Below are positions 9,123 through 20,220 of a stretch of DNA of 64,000 nucleotides, one piece after another. Position numbers and translations under genes: made by a program. The DNA comes from Bacteroidia bacterium (GTDB lineage: Bacteria; Bacteroidota; Ignavibacteria; SZUA-365), in assembly GCA_027493955.1 (NCBI GenBank), contig JAOSJT010000001.1:124001-188000 (forward strand). The letters are read 5' to 3'. The stretch's first letter is position 1; every line of letters begins with the position of its first letter. The notes beneath the pieces are model-generated. The model saw nothing but the letters and a program-made list of their open reading frames with translations. It did not search any database and was not told the origin of the DNA.

Positions 9123-9644
9123 TCAGGGGAATTGCTTCTTCGCGAGTACCACTGCTCCGATCATTGCCGCAAGCAACAGCACGGAAGTGATTTCCACAAC
9201 AAACACGTATTCGGTGAACAGAACCCCGCCGATGTGCTCAACGGTACCAATGACCGATGCTTGCGGGGACTGCGCAGTCATGGCGTCGAGCGTGCTTCCG
9301 CCTTTCCATAACAACACCTGCAGTATCAGCAGTAAAGTCACGGACGCCAGCGCAACGCCGATAAATTGCGAGGCTTTGAGATGCTCACGTAACGGCGCGT
9401 CACTCTGCAGATTGAGCAGCATGATGACGAACAACACCAGCACCATGATCGCGCCGGCATAGACGAGTATCTGTATCACGGCAACAAATTGCGCGTGCAG
9501 CGTCAGATACATCCCCGCGAGCGCGATGAAATTGAGTATGAGAAAGAGCGCACTGTTGACCGGATTCGCCCTTGTGATCATCAAAATCCCGGACAAAACC
9601 GCGGTTACTGCCAGGACAAGGAAAAAAATCATTTCGGAAGACAC
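9123..9644 (-). CDS. nuoJ: NADH-quinone oxidoreductase subunit J
   Basis: A membrane subunit of complex I with five expected helices. FALAGMYLTL-type segments precede the conserved AQFVAVIQILVYAGAIMVLV, whose helix contains the pi-bulge in known structures. The reading frame is open back to 9674, but I prefer the GTG at 9644 because GGAGAAAGT sits directly before it. An ATG twelve bases further in (9632) is the other option. This is the first gene of the local nuo run: nuoA to nuoI are not in the window and the upstream neighbour encodes an unrelated folate enzyme. The complex I genes are therefore split between loci in this genome. Confidence 0.93.
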   Translation of the reverse strand: MSSEMIFFLVLAVTAVLSGILMITRANPVNSALFLILNFIALAGMYLTLHAQFVAVIQILVYAGAIMVLVLFVIMLLNLQSDAPLREHLKASQFIGVALASVTLLLILQVLLWKGGSTLDAMTAQSPQASVIGTVEHIGGVLFTEYVFVVEITSVLLLAAMIGAVVLAKKQFP

Positions 9645-9871
9645 ACTTTCTCCGGGAGAATAGAGGTTCGGCACTAATCATGGCAATATAGCCCGAGGGG
9701 GCCTTTCATACAAACCGCAACGTCGTTGCGCGTGCGTCCATTACCGAAGTCCGGACAAGAAAGCGCAGTGTTGATCGCCATGAGCGGTGCCGGGGGTCGC
9801 CTTCGGACAGGCCCCGTATGCGAACGTGAAGCGCAAGCCTCACTGACGGAAGCGGCCTGCGTGTCTGCCTG

Positions 9872-10705
9872 CTACGACGGCTGTGGTTCGTAGGCAAGCC
9901 ATTGTGTGCGCAAATCCACGAGCAGCTCTTCGGGAAGCGCTTTTACCTCTACGCGGTTGATCGAATGCACCGGGAAGGGACCGAGTAGCGAATTGCTCAA
10001 CAGTATGGCGGATTTGAGCAGCCGCTCCGGCGTCACAACACCCGTTGCCACATTCGCTCCCTTGCCGCGCAAAATTTCGATGAGGATGTCCCGGGAAATG
10101 CTCGGCAAAGCATCCGGAGTCTCGGGCACGATCCAACGGCCCCGATAGAACAGCAACAGCGCTGCGATGCTGGTTTCAGCCACGTTCCCGTTGCGATCGA
10201 GCAGCACCATGTCGTCGAAGCCGTGTAGCCGCGCCGAGTGCAACGCCATTCGCGCAGCGAGGTAGCTGCTGCTTTTATGCACGGTGAGCGGGCCGCCCTG
10301 CACACGTCCGTCGAGCCCCAGTCTCCAGGGCATGGAAAGAGCCGGCCTCAGGTAGGGCTCGGCGGTAATGAACAAGGTAGGACGTCGCACCGGCTGATAC
10401 GCAGTGATGTCCCCGGGAGTAGCGAGTATTTTCACGCGCACCTGTCCGTGATCAAGACTGTTCTTCTTCAGCACCGAGGTGATGCCCGTCCGCAACTCAT
10501 CGTCGCTTTCCACGATGGGAATTCCCAGTTTCTCCGCCGATCCGCGTAAGCGCGCGAGGTGACGCCCGAGTACGCGGGGAGTTCCGTCTATGCACAGGAG
10601 CGTTTCGAAAAGTCCGGCGCCGAACTGAAAGCCCGCGTCGAAGACGGAGATGGTCGCATCGTGCAAGTGCACGAGTGAGCCGTTGAGGTAGACTATTCCT
10701 CGCAT
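9872..10705 (-). CDS. pabC: Aminodeoxychorismate lyase-like class IV aminotransferase
   Basis: A 277-residue PLP enzyme of fold type IV. It would split 4-amino-4-deoxychorismate into 4-aminobenzoate and pyruvate in folate synthesis. VFDAGFQFGAGLFETL is the family N-terminal pattern. TVHKSSSYLAAR provides the PLP lysine, and NVAETSIAALLLF holds the cofactor-phosphate glutamate region. The start overlaps the pabB end by 13 bases, and pabA lies upstream, so the three form one coupled unit. Class IV enzymes include branched-chain and D-amino acid aminotransferases that look alike in sequence; the pabA-pabB neighbourhood is the main reason for choosing PabC. Confidence 0.85.
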   Translation of the reverse strand: MRGIVYLNGSLVHLHDATISVFDAGFQFGAGLFETLLCIDGTPRVLGRHLARLRGSAEKLGIPIVESDDELRTGITSVLKKNSLDHGQVRVKILATPGDITAYQPVRRPTLFITAEPYLRPALSMPWRLGLDGRVQGGPLTVHKSSSYLAARMALHSARLHGFDDMVLLDRNGNVAETSIAALLLFYRGRWIVPETPDALPSISRDILIEILRGKGANVATGVVTPERLLKSAILLSNSLLGPFPVHSINRVEVKALPEELLVDLRTQWLAYEPQPS

Positions 10706-12093
10706 CTATCGTCCAGTGTTCGTGAAATATCGATTCCAAGAAATTTGAAAAACGTCCCTCCCTTGTGCAACGTTTCAAGATACTCCGCTTCGGGATCCGA
10801 GTCGTAGACGATGCCCCCGCCCAGTGAGAGGTGACAGACGCCGTGACGCAGTATCGCCGTGCGTATCGCAATGTTGAAATCACACCGGCCGCCCGCGGCA
10901 ATATAGCCGATGGCACCGGTGTACACATGCCGTGTCGAAGACTCGAGCTCCGCGACAATCTCCATTGCCCGGATTTTCGGACATCCGGTAATGGATCCAC
11001 CGGGAAAAAGGGCGCGGAACACCTCTCCGACCCTTGTGCCGGGCGTCAGCCGGCCCTCGACCACGGAAACGAGATGCTGCACATTCGCATAGCGCTCGAG
11101 TCGCTTGTGCGCCGTCACCTTCACACTTCCCGTGGCACAGATGCGACCCAGATCATTGCGCTCAAGATCAACGATCATGGAAAGTTCAGCATCATCCTTC
11201 GGGTTGCTAACAAGATCCTGTGCCAGGGCTTCGTCCTCTTCCGGTGTCGCGCCCCGCGGCCGCGTCCCCTTGATCGGGCGCGTTTCAATTCGTCCGTCGT
11301 CGAGGAAGAAGAATCGCTCCATGGAGGTGCAGAGAATGTCGTGCTCCGGCGCATGTATCCATGCAGCGAAGGGAGATGGGTTCGCCTCAACCAGCTTTTT
11401 CCAGAGTGTTCGCGCGTCGCCGGTCAGGCGAATATGAAAGCGCTGCGCGAGATTCACCTGATATACATCCCCGTCGTGAATGTGCTTCCGGACGGTCTCG
11501 GCCTTGTGGAGATATGCACGCTCGGTCCAGTCCGCGAAGGTCACAGACGTGTCGTGCAATGGCGTATCGGGAACGAAGGGAATCTCATCGATGCGCTTCC
11601 CCTCGTCGTCGCACCAGATGAAACGGCGGGATTCGATTGTGCCGCCGGCGTGTTCATACACAAGAGTGCGGGAGGGAAGAAGGAAAAGCAGATCCGGCAA
11701 GCTGAGTTCGTCATGCGCGTGGACGCGCATGTCGTCGAGCAGTACCGCCGCTTCGTAGGCGACATATCCGCCAAGCAGCGGGGCATCCTTCCAAGCGTGC
11801 GGAGCAGCGGGCAGCAGCGATGCCAGCTCCTGGAGCACATCGAAAGGATGCGCTTCGAAGTGCGTTACCTGCAGACCGATCTGCAAACGGCACTGCATCG
11901 CTTTTGCGGTGAACAACACGACCGGACGCAGCATTGCCATGGAGTGCACGCTCAGGTCGTGCGCTCCTCCGCTGGCCAGAACGACTTCGTATCCGCCTCC
12001 GGCCGCCGCCTGACTGCGCGCAAGAAATTCCTGTACGTCGGTGCAGGGAGTGACGGAGGATTCGGTACAGCGGAACGTGAGTGATGGTATCAT
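10693..12093 (-). CDS. pabB: Aminodeoxychorismate synthase component I
   Basis: A 466-residue chorismate-utilising enzyme that aminates chorismate with ammonia delivered by the PabA subunit. The C-terminal chorismate-binding domain is complete: SMERFFFLDDGRIETRPIKG, then GTRPRG, DLERNDLGR, GGSITGCPKIRAMEIV and YTGAIGYIAAGGRCDFNIAI. The PIKGT lysine is the one used by PabB-type enzymes. The N-terminal domain (about residues 1-180) is divergent. A four-base overlap with pabA and a 13-base overlap with pabC support an operon. Anthranilate synthase component I is the alternative, but no trp genes are nearby and pabC follows, so PabB is preferred. Confidence 0.9.
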   Translation of the reverse strand: MIPSLTFRCTESSVTPCTDVQEFLARSQAAAGGGYEVVLASGGAHDLSVHSMAMLRPVVLFTAKAMQCRLQIGLQVTHFEAHPFDVLQELASLLPAAPHAWKDAPLLGGYVAYEAAVLLDDMRVHAHDELSLPDLLFLLPSRTLVYEHAGGTIESRRFIWCDDEGKRIDEIPFVPDTPLHDTSVTFADWTERAYLHKAETVRKHIHDGDVYQVNLAQRFHIRLTGDARTLWKKLVEANPSPFAAWIHAPEHDILCTSMERFFFLDDGRIETRPIKGTRPRGATPEEDEALAQDLVSNPKDDAELSMIVDLERNDLGRICATGSVKVTAHKRLERYANVQHLVSVVEGRLTPGTRVGEVFRALFPGGSITGCPKIRAMEIVAELESSTRHVYTGAIGYIAAGGRCDFNIAIRTAILRHGVCHLSLGGGIVYDSDPEAEYLETLHKGGTFFKFLGIDISRTLDDRCEE

Positions 12094-12677
12094 CGGTGTC
12101 GTTTCCCCTTCTCCCGCTCAACGAGAGCGAGAAAATTTCCGGCCATGGTATCGCCGTGTTGTGTAAGGAAGGATTCCGGATGAAACTGCACACCGTGGAT
12201 CTCGAACGAGCGATGCCGCAGGGCCATGACGGTGCCGTCGCTGCCCCATGCCTGCTCGACGAGTTCGTCGCCTTTGCGGCGTATGGCAAGCGAGTGATAG
12301 CGGGCGGCGCGAAAGGGGCTCGGTACACCGAAAAACACACCGCTGCCATCGTGATGCACCTCGTCCGTTTTTCCGTGTACCGGGAAGGGAGCATGAACTG
12401 TCTCACCACCATAGACCTCATTGATCAATTGCATACCGAGGCATACACCCAGCACGGGAAGGACGCCGCTCCAATGCAGCAGTGCCTCGCGGCTTACGCC
12501 CGTCTCATCCGGACGGCCGGGGCCGGGGGAAATAAGCAAGGCGTCCGGACGCAACATCACCAACTCCTCCAGAGACACGCTGTTTCGACGTACCACCACG
12601 TCTGCACCGCCCGAGCTGAGGAGTTGCGCGAGGTTGTGCGTGAAAGAGTCGAAATTATCTATGAGCAGAAGTCGCAT
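12090..12677 (-). CDS. pabA: Aminodeoxychorismate/anthranilate synthase glutamine amidotransferase
   Basis: A class I glutamine amidotransferase of about 195 residues that releases ammonia for the PabB subunit. It begins MRLLLIDNFDSFTHNLAQLL, the standard PabA/TrpG N terminus. It has the nucleophile motif GVCLGMQLINEVYGG, the oxyanion segment LISPGPGRPDETG and the His-Glu pair in QFHPESFLTQHG. The frame is open upstream to a TTG at 12704, but the ATG at 12677 matches the family start. There is no clear Shine-Dalgarno site. It is the first gene of the pab unit, overlapping pabB by four bases. It could also serve anthranilate synthase, as PabA does in some bacteria. Confidence 0.9.
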   Translation of the reverse strand: MRLLLIDNFDSFTHNLAQLLSSGGADVVVRRNSVSLEELVMLRPDALLISPGPGRPDETGVSREALLHWSGVLPVLGVCLGMQLINEVYGGETVHAPFPVHGKTDEVHHDGSGVFFGVPSPFRAARYHSLAIRRKGDELVEQAWGSDGTVMALRHRSFEIHGVQFHPESFLTQHGDTMAGNFLALVEREKGKRHR

Positions 12678-12830
12678 CAGGTAAAAATAGTCAGCGGCGC
12701 GCAATACCCATAACGAGCAGGCTGGGGTCGCGTCTCATGCGCCGTCGGCATCGCGGCAGGGTACAGCAGAGTGATGTGGCCCTTGAAGAAATGCCCGTGA
12801 GCGGTGACGCACACCCGGTTTGAGCCAAGG

Positions 12831-12866
12831 TATACAAAAAACGCCCTCCGAGGGGGGAGGGCGTTT
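12831..12866 (-). terminator. Rho-independent terminator after the first gdhA
   Basis: An 11-bp perfect stem (AAACGCCCTCC at 12839-12849 with GGAGGGCGTTT at 12856-12866) with a six-base loop. On the minus strand the stem is followed by a T tract (TTTTTTGTATA). It lies 26 bases past the stop codon of the glutamate dehydrogenase gene at 12892. Confidence 0.9.
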
Positions 12867-12891
12867 GAAGGAAGCCAGAGGTGTGTAGAGA

Positions 12892-14708
<1,817 letters not shown>

Positions 14709-17700
14709 ATGAAACGCCAGCGAATAAAAAGCGACGAACTCCGCGATCTTATCGTTGATTCCGGTTTTGCCAATAAGGATGTCAGTCCGCAGGACCTGGA
14801 CTTCAAGGATCTGATGCGCTTCCGTGTCAACAATATCCTGCTCGTGTCGAGTCGCTACGACTTCTATACGCTCGTGGATGACGGACAGCTGACAGAGGCC
14901 ATCTTCAGCGAGTATCTGGAACTGAACCTGCATTACGCACCATCCATTACCCGCGTCTACTCCGGTGAGGCCGCGCTCGATGCGCTCGACAACAGCCGCT
15001 TCGATCTGGTCATCACGATGATGCGCCTCGGCGATATGCGACTCAAGGATTTTGTCGCCGCACTCAAGGCACAGCACCCCGATCTGCCCGTAGCCCTGCT
15101 GGGCTATCAGAGCAGGGAACTGCAAATCCTGATCAGCCAGGGCGCGGTGGACAAATTCGACCGCGTGTTCATATGGTCCGGCGACAGAAAGCTCTTCCTC
15201 GCCATTATCAAGTTGCTGGAGGACCTGGTCAACGCGCGCACCGATTGCATGGAGTTCGGCGTTCGCGCGATTCTGCTCGTCGAAGATTCGCCGCAATTCT
15301 ATTCGTCGTATCTGCCACTGATTTATACCGAGCTCATCAAGCAGGGGCAGATGCTTATCGAGGAGGGGAAGAATTTCGCGGAAAAGCTGCTACGTCAGCG
15401 CGCCCGGCCGAAGATTCTTCACGCGATCAATTTCGAGGAGGCATGGCGCTATTTCCACAAGTACCGGCACGAGCTGCTCGGCATCATCACCGATATCAAA
15501 TTTCCGATCAACGGTGTGGAGGATGAAAAAGCGGGCCTCAAGTTTATTCAGCGCGTCCGCGTGAAAAGTCCGGAACTTCCGGTTCTCGTGCAGTCATCCA
15601 GGGAGGATTTGCGGGAAGAAATCGCCATTCTGAATGCCGCCTTCTCGAATAAAAACTCCCGTATTCTGCTGCAGGAAGTGCGGGAGTTCATGCTGAACAA
15701 CTTCGGCTTCGGCGATTTCATTTTCCGCATGCCCGATGGGACTGAGCTGGACCGCGCCCGGACGCTGCGGCAACTGCGGCAGAAGATGCGCATCATGCCG
15801 GAAGAGTCCATCCGGTATCACGCTTCACGAGACCATTTCAGCAATTGGCTTATGGCCAGGACGCGATTCCGGCTCGCACAGGAGATCAAACCGGTCAAAA
15901 TCACGGAGTTCAAAACCACAGAGGAACTGCGACAGTACATCCTCACCAAGATCGACGAACTGGTGTTGCACGATGAGAGGGGACTGATAGCGGATTTCTC
16001 GCACGAGGAAGTCGATTCCCGATCTACCTTCCTGCGCATCGGCCGTGGCTCACTCGGTGGCAAGGCGCGTGGTCTGGCTTTCATCGATACGATTCTGAAG
16101 AATTATCTGCATCCATCGTATTTCCCGACCATGCGCATCAAAATTCCGCGATCCGTGATTCTCTGCACGGAGGTGTTCGCGCAATTCATGGAAGCGAACC
16201 AGCTGCTGCCGCAGGTGGTGCAGAACATATCCGATGAGGAGATTGTGGACTTGTTCATGCAGGCGCGTTTCCCGCAGAGCGTCGAGGAGGATTTGCGTGC
16301 CATCGTGCTGCGCAACACCCAACCCCTCGCGGTGCGTTCTTCCAGTCTGTTGGAAGATACACTCTATCAGCCCTTTGCGGGTATATACGCCACAGTGATG
16401 CTTCCCAACAGCAATGACGATCCGTACATCCGCTTCAAGGAACTCGAGCAGGCAATCAAATACGTCTATGCGTCCACCTACCTTCGCGGAGCCAAGAATT
16501 ACATCGAGGCGACGGGGCATCGTCTCGAAGAAGAGCAGATGGCCGTCATCATTCAGGAAATGGTCGGCAGAAAATACGACAACTACTATTACCCGCATTA
16601 TTCCGGCGTGGCGCGTTCGTACAATTACTATCCCTTCGGAGACGCACGGCAGGCGGACGGCATCGTGAATCTCGCCGTGGGACTGGGCAAGACCATTGTC
16701 GAGGGGGGCGTCAGTACGCAGTTCTGTCCCGTGTTCCCGACAATTCAACCGCAGTTCGCGACGCGAAAGGATTACTATGCCAATTCGCAGAAAAAATTCT
16801 ATGCAGTGGATTTGAACGCCGAGCCGTTGAAGCAGAAGCCCAGTGAAGACGAAAATCTCGCACTGCTCGACCTCAAGATCGCCGAGCAGCATGGGACGCT
16901 CGACTACGCGGCGTCCACCTACTGTACCGAGGACGACACGCTGTATGAGGGCACCTTCAGAAAAGGCCTGCGCGTCACGAATTTTGCCCCGATTCTGCAA
17001 TCCGAATTTATTCCTCTCGCAAAAATTCTGCGTCTCCTGATGCACTTGTGCGAGACGGCGATGAACTGCCCTGTCGAGATTGAGTTCGCAGGCACGTTGG
17101 GTGAGAGTTTCGACGACATTGCGGAATTCGATTTCCTCCAGGTACGCCCCATGGTGAAGGAAGAGGGCAGTGTGGATCTCGACGAGGCGCATATCGCCGC
17201 CTCGGACGTTCTGCTGTGGAGCGATAAGGTGCTGGGGAACGGCGTGTATCGTCTGCGGGATATCGTGTATGTGAAGCCGGACTCCTTCGAGAGCGCAAGA
17301 ACGCAGGAGATGGCGAATGAGATCGCCGAAATCAACAAAGGATTGGTTGCGGAGCATACACCCTATCTGCTCATAGGGCCTGGTCGCTGGGGTTCAGCCG
17401 ATCCCTGGCTCGGGATTCCCGTTCGATTCACCAGCATCGCCGGCGCTCACGCGGTGGTGGAAACTTCTCTGCCCAACATGCTGCCCGACCCTTCGCAGGG
17501 CTCGCATTTCTTCCAGAATCTCACGTCCTTCCACATCGCGTACTTCACGACAAGGCACTATAACGAGAAACACACTATCGACTGGGACTGGCTGAACGCG
17601 CAAGAAGGGGTGACGGAAACGCAGTGGATACGTCATGTCCGTCTGCCCGAAGATCTGGAAATTCGCGTGGACGGACAGACCGGACACGGCGTCATTCTGA

Positions 17701-17726
17701 AGCGGCTGCAGGTCGTGGAGGACTGA
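14709..17726 (+). CDS. Double-receiver protein with PEP synthase-type ATP-binding domain
   Basis: A 1005-residue cytoplasmic protein. Residues about 37-165 resemble a receiver domain, but the strand that should carry the phosphorylated Asp reads LVITMM with Thr at position 103. Residues about 185-335 form a second receiver with VEDS (192-195) and a candidate acceptor Asp262 in IITDIKFP. Residues about 440-820 are a PEP synthase/PPDK ATP-binding domain: GRGSLGGKARGLAF near 445, AVRSSSLLEDTLYQPFAGIY near 541, and LQVRPMV near 811. I find neither the phosphohistidine swivel domain (a TSH-type motif) nor the PEP-binding barrel. The C terminus contains LLIGPGRWGSADPWLG. It is unlikely to make PEP. 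A phosphotransfer or regulatory role tied to the neighbouring glutamate dehydrogenases is inference. Confidence 0.85.
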   Translation: MKRQRIKSDELRDLIVDSGFANKDVSPQDLDFKDLMRFRVNNILLVSSRYDFYTLVDDGQLTEAIFSEYLELNLHYAPSITRVYSGEAALDALDNSRFDLVITMMRLGDMRLKDFVAALKAQHPDLPVALLGYQSRELQILISQGAVDKFDRVFIWSGDRKLFLAIIKLLEDLVNARTDCMEFGVRAILLVEDSPQFYSSYLPLIYTELIKQGQMLIEEGKNFAEKLLRQRARPKILHAINFEEAWRYFHKYRHELLGIITDIKFPINGVEDEKAGLKFIQRVRVKSPELPVLVQSSREDLREEIAILNAAFSNKNSRILLQEVREFMLNNFGFGDFIFRMPDGTELDRARTLRQLRQKMRIMPEESIRYHASRDHFSNWLMARTRFRLAQEIKPVKITEFKTTEELRQYILTKIDELVLHDERGLIADFSHEEVDSRSTFLRIGRGSLGGKARGLAFIDTILKNYLHPSYFPTMRIKIPRSVILCTEVFAQFMEANQLLPQVVQNISDEEIVDLFMQARFPQSVEEDLRAIVLRNTQPLAVRSSSLLEDTLYQPFAGIYATVMLPNSNDDPYIRFKELEQAIKYVYASTYLRGAKNYIEATGHRLEEEQMAVIIQEMVGRKYDNYYYPHYSGVARSYNYYPFGDARQADGIVNLAVGLGKTIVEGGVSTQFCPVFPTIQPQFATRKDYYANSQKKFYAVDLNAEPLKQKPSEDENLALLDLKIAEQHGTLDYAASTYCTEDDTLYEGTFRKGLRVTNFAPILQSEFIPLAKILRLLMHLCETAMNCPVEIEFAGTLGESFDDIAEFDFLQVRPMVKEEGSVDLDEAHIAASDVLLWSDKVLGNGVYRLRDIVYVKPDSFESARTQEMANEIAEINKGLVAEHTPYLLIGPGRWGSADPWLGIPVRFTSIAGAHAVVETSLPNMLPDPSQGSHFFQNLTSFHIAYFTTRHYNEKHTIDWDWLNAQEGVTETQWIRHVRLPEDLEIRVDGQTGHGVILKRLQVVED

Positions 17727-17837
17727 CACGCGCCCGGTACAGCAGGACGCGGTGCTGTACACACCCTGTGCCGGGACAGACGCGCCGGGCCTTTGGTGCG
17801 TCACCGAAGCGATTCAATGGTATCGGTGGAATACAAC

Positions 17838-17865
17838 AACAGCGCCCGGTTACCCGGGCGCTGTT
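17838..17865. terminator. Candidate bidirectional terminator
   Basis: A 12-bp perfect inverted repeat (AACAGCGCCCGG at 17838-17849, CCGGGCGCTGTT at 17854-17865) with a four-base loop lies between two convergent genes. The T tracts on both sides are short (TTT on plus, TTGTTGTATT on minus), so it may be weak. Confidence 0.6.
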
Positions 17866-17884
17866 TCCTGATCGAACTTCGGTG

Positions 17885-19225
17885 TTATACGATGCCTTGT
17901 GCCATCATCGCGTCGGCGACTTTGACGAAGCCAGCGATATTGGCGCCGGCGACGTAGTTACCGGGAGCGCCGTAATTGCTTGCGGCGTCGAGGCAGGATT
18001 GGTGGATATTCGTCATGATGCGGTGCAGATGCGTATCCACTTCCTCGCGCGACCAGCTCATTCGAATGGAGTTCTGCGTCATTTCGAGGCCTGATGTCGC
18101 AACACCGCCGGCGTTCGCGGCCTTGGCGGGTCCGTAGAGAATCTTGTGGTCGATGAATAATTTCATCGCTTCGGGAGTGGAGGGCATATTCGCGCCTTCG
18201 CACACGCAGATGCAGCCGTTGTCCAGCAACGTCTGGGCGTCCTTGCCGTCGAGCTCGTTCTGTGTGGCACAGGGCAGCGCGACGTCGCACTTCACTTCCC
18301 ACGGGCGTTTGCCGGCCACGAATTCGCAACCGAAGCGCTCGGCGTAGGGTTCGACGATGTCCTGATTGCTTGCGCGCAGCTCGAGCATGTACTCGATCTT
18401 TTCGCCCGAGATCCCTGCCGGATCGAACACGTAGCCGTCGGGACCGGAGAGGGTCACAACCTTACCGCCGAGTTCGGTGACTTTGATCGCCGCGCCCCAT
18501 GCCACGTTGCCGAAGCCGGAAAGAGCGACCGTCTTGCCCTCGAAGCTCTGTCCCTTGGTCTTGAGCATTTCCTGCGCGAAATAGGTGACGCCGAAGCCCG
18601 TGGCTTCCGGACGGATCAGCGATCCGCCCCAGGTAAGGCCCTTGCCTGTGAGCACGCCGTCGAATGAGTTGCGAAGCTTTTTGTATTGACCGAACATGAA
18701 GCCGATCTCCTGGCCGCCGACGCCGATGTCGCCCGCGGGCACGTCGGTATTGGGACCGATATGGCGGAACAACTCGCTCATATAGCTCTGACAGAAGCGC
18801 ATGATTTCATTCTTCGACTTGAATTTCGGATCGAAGTCGGAGCCGCCCTTACCGCCGCCCATCGGAAGCGTCGTGAGACTGTTTTTGAAAATCTGCTCGA
18901 AGCCCAGGAATTTGAGAATGCTCAGCGTCACGCTGGGGTGGAAGCGGAGACCACCCTTGTACGGACCGATGGCGCTGTTGAACTCGACGCGATATCCGCG
19001 GTTGACCCGTACTTCGCCGTTATCCGCCACCCAGGGGACGCGGAACATGATGGTCCTCTCGGGTTCGACGATGCGTTCGAGAATTTTCGCCTTGCGGTAC
19101 TCCGGGTGCTTGTCCAGCACCGGCATGAGAGTTTCGACAACTTCTTCCACTGCCTGGTGGAACTCGGCCTCTCCAGGATTCTTGGCCTTGACTTCCTGCA
19201 TGAAGTCGTTCAGTGCGCTTGACAT
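17885..19225 (-). CDS. gdhA: Glutamate dehydrogenase, NAD-type cofactor loop
   Basis: A 446-residue paralogue of the dehydrogenase at 12892, with the same catalytic motifs ([32 protein letters not shown]). It differs in the nucleotide fold: LSGFGNVAWGAA, and a loop reading VTLSGPDGYVFDP. As I recall, the same SGPDGY loop occurs in the NAD-dependent enzyme of Clostridium symbiosum, so this copy may be catabolic. The frame is open upstream to 19255, but the ATG at 19225 has GAAGGAAG five bases before it and matches the paralogue start (MSSALNDFMQEVKAKNP). It converges on the receiver/PEP-synthase-like gene. The enzyme call is secure; cofactor preference needs assay. Confidence 0.95.
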   Translation of the reverse strand: MSSALNDFMQEVKAKNPGEAEFHQAVEEVVETLMPVLDKHPEYRKAKILERIVEPERTIMFRVPWVADNGEVRVNRGYRVEFNSAIGPYKGGLRFHPSVTLSILKFLGFEQIFKNSLTTLPMGGGKGGSDFDPKFKSKNEIMRFCQSYMSELFRHIGPNTDVPAGDIGVGGQEIGFMFGQYKKLRNSFDGVLTGKGLTWGGSLIRPEATGFGVTYFAQEMLKTKGQSFEGKTVALSGFGNVAWGAAIKVTELGGKVVTLSGPDGYVFDPAGISGEKIEYMLELRASNQDIVEPYAERFGCEFVAGKRPWEVKCDVALPCATQNELDGKDAQTLLDNGCICVCEGANMPSTPEAMKLFIDHKILYGPAKAANAGGVATSGLEMTQNSIRMSWSREEVDTHLHRIMTNIHQSCLDAASNYGAPGNYVAGANIAGFVKVADAMMAQGIV

Positions 19226-19479
19226 CGAAGCTTCCTTCAAAAGAATGATGAACAAAAAAAAGAACGAACCAGCATGGTTAAGATACGGCTTTCTGATCTC
19301 GAAAAAAAGATTTCAAGGGCATTTTGAGAAAAAAATCACGAGCGACGCCGTGATATTTCTCACGTATCGGTAAATCTTGGCATAAATGGGAAAACCCGAA
19401 GGCCGGGTGTCGAAAAAGGTCGCTAGAAATCACTAATTGCCGCGAAATCGTTTGAAAAATGATGGAATACCCATCATCC

Positions 19480-20220
19480 CTACATGCCGAGTGCGGACGC
19501 TTGTTTGACGCAGGTGAGCAGGGCACCACAGCGTTTGAGGCTGTCGAGAATGGTTTCGTATTCCACTACGCTTCCCTGGGCTCTGGCGTTGTCGAGAATC
19601 TCTTTCTTGACCACCTTGGCGAAGGCGGCGGGTGATATATGTGCTTTACCTTGAGTCACAAGGGTACTGAAAACACCATCGTCGTAGAGAAACCAAATAT
19701 TGAATCCCTCGAGAATATCGCTGCTCAACGCGGCGGTGGAAACGATGGAATCCGCGGTCGCGCGTGTGAGACCATGCTCATGCATCAGGTACTTCAGGCT
19801 CAAGCCGTAATGCGTTTCTCCCGTTCGCACCCGGTGCGGGCTGGGAAGGTCGGCGAGGAGCTCTTCCACCTCCGCCCGATGCTCGGTGATCATCTCCTGA
19901 AGCTCGAAAACACGCTCCAGCAGGCCCCGGCATGAAGCGTCATGTTCTTCCTCCATGTGATGCTTGAGCACCAGCAGGGCGTCGTCCGACAGCCCCCGAT
20001 CGGGATCCAGTGTGAGCGTCAGCCTGCGTTCCGCTGGTACGGAACGGTTGTAGCTGTGGAGCATATCCCGAATCTCGGCCTGCTTGACGGAGATCGAGAA
20101 CAGGTACTGTTCTGTTTTCTGAGCGGTATTCCGGAATTCCTCGCTGTCGAGCCGATGCAGGCCGCAGGAGGAAAGTGTGAAAATCGCAATAAAAATGCAG
20201 ACAGTAACAATCGCTTTCAT
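19480..20220 (-). CDS. Predicted lipoprotein with LysM-like stretch
   Basis: A 246-residue protein with a lipoprotein signal peptide (IVTVCIFIAIFTLSSC, lipobox LSSC, Cys19). The mature part is helical and charged (about residues 30-120). It is followed by VRTGETHYGLSLKYLMHEHG, which resembles the start of a LysM peptidoglycan-binding domain, then an LYDDGVFSTLVTQGK segment. I do not recognise the family as a whole. Its start overlaps the upstream Nudix gene stop by four bases, so the two are coupled. Role unknown; it is probably envelope-anchored. Confidence 0.75.
   Translation of the reverse strand: MKAIVTVCIFIAIFTLSSCGLHRLDSEEFRNTAQKTEQYLFSISVKQAEIRDMLHSYNRSVPAERRLTLTLDPDRGLSDDALLVLKHHMEEEHDASCRGLLERVFELQEMITEHRAEVEELLADLPSPHRVRTGETHYGLSLKYLMHEHGLTRATADSIVSTAALSSDILEGFNIWFLYDDGVFSTLVTQGKAHISPAAFAKVVKKEILDNARAQGSVVEYETILDSLKRCGALLTCVKQASALGM

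Noticed and set aside
10831-12084. A 417-codon plus-strand frame opposite pabB
   Set aside because: The minus strand encodes all PabB motifs. The plus frame has no recognisable product.
16050-17357. A 435-codon minus-strand frame opposite the receiver/PEP-synthase-like gene
   Set aside because: Shadow of a clear plus-strand coding region, rich in His and Arg with no motif.
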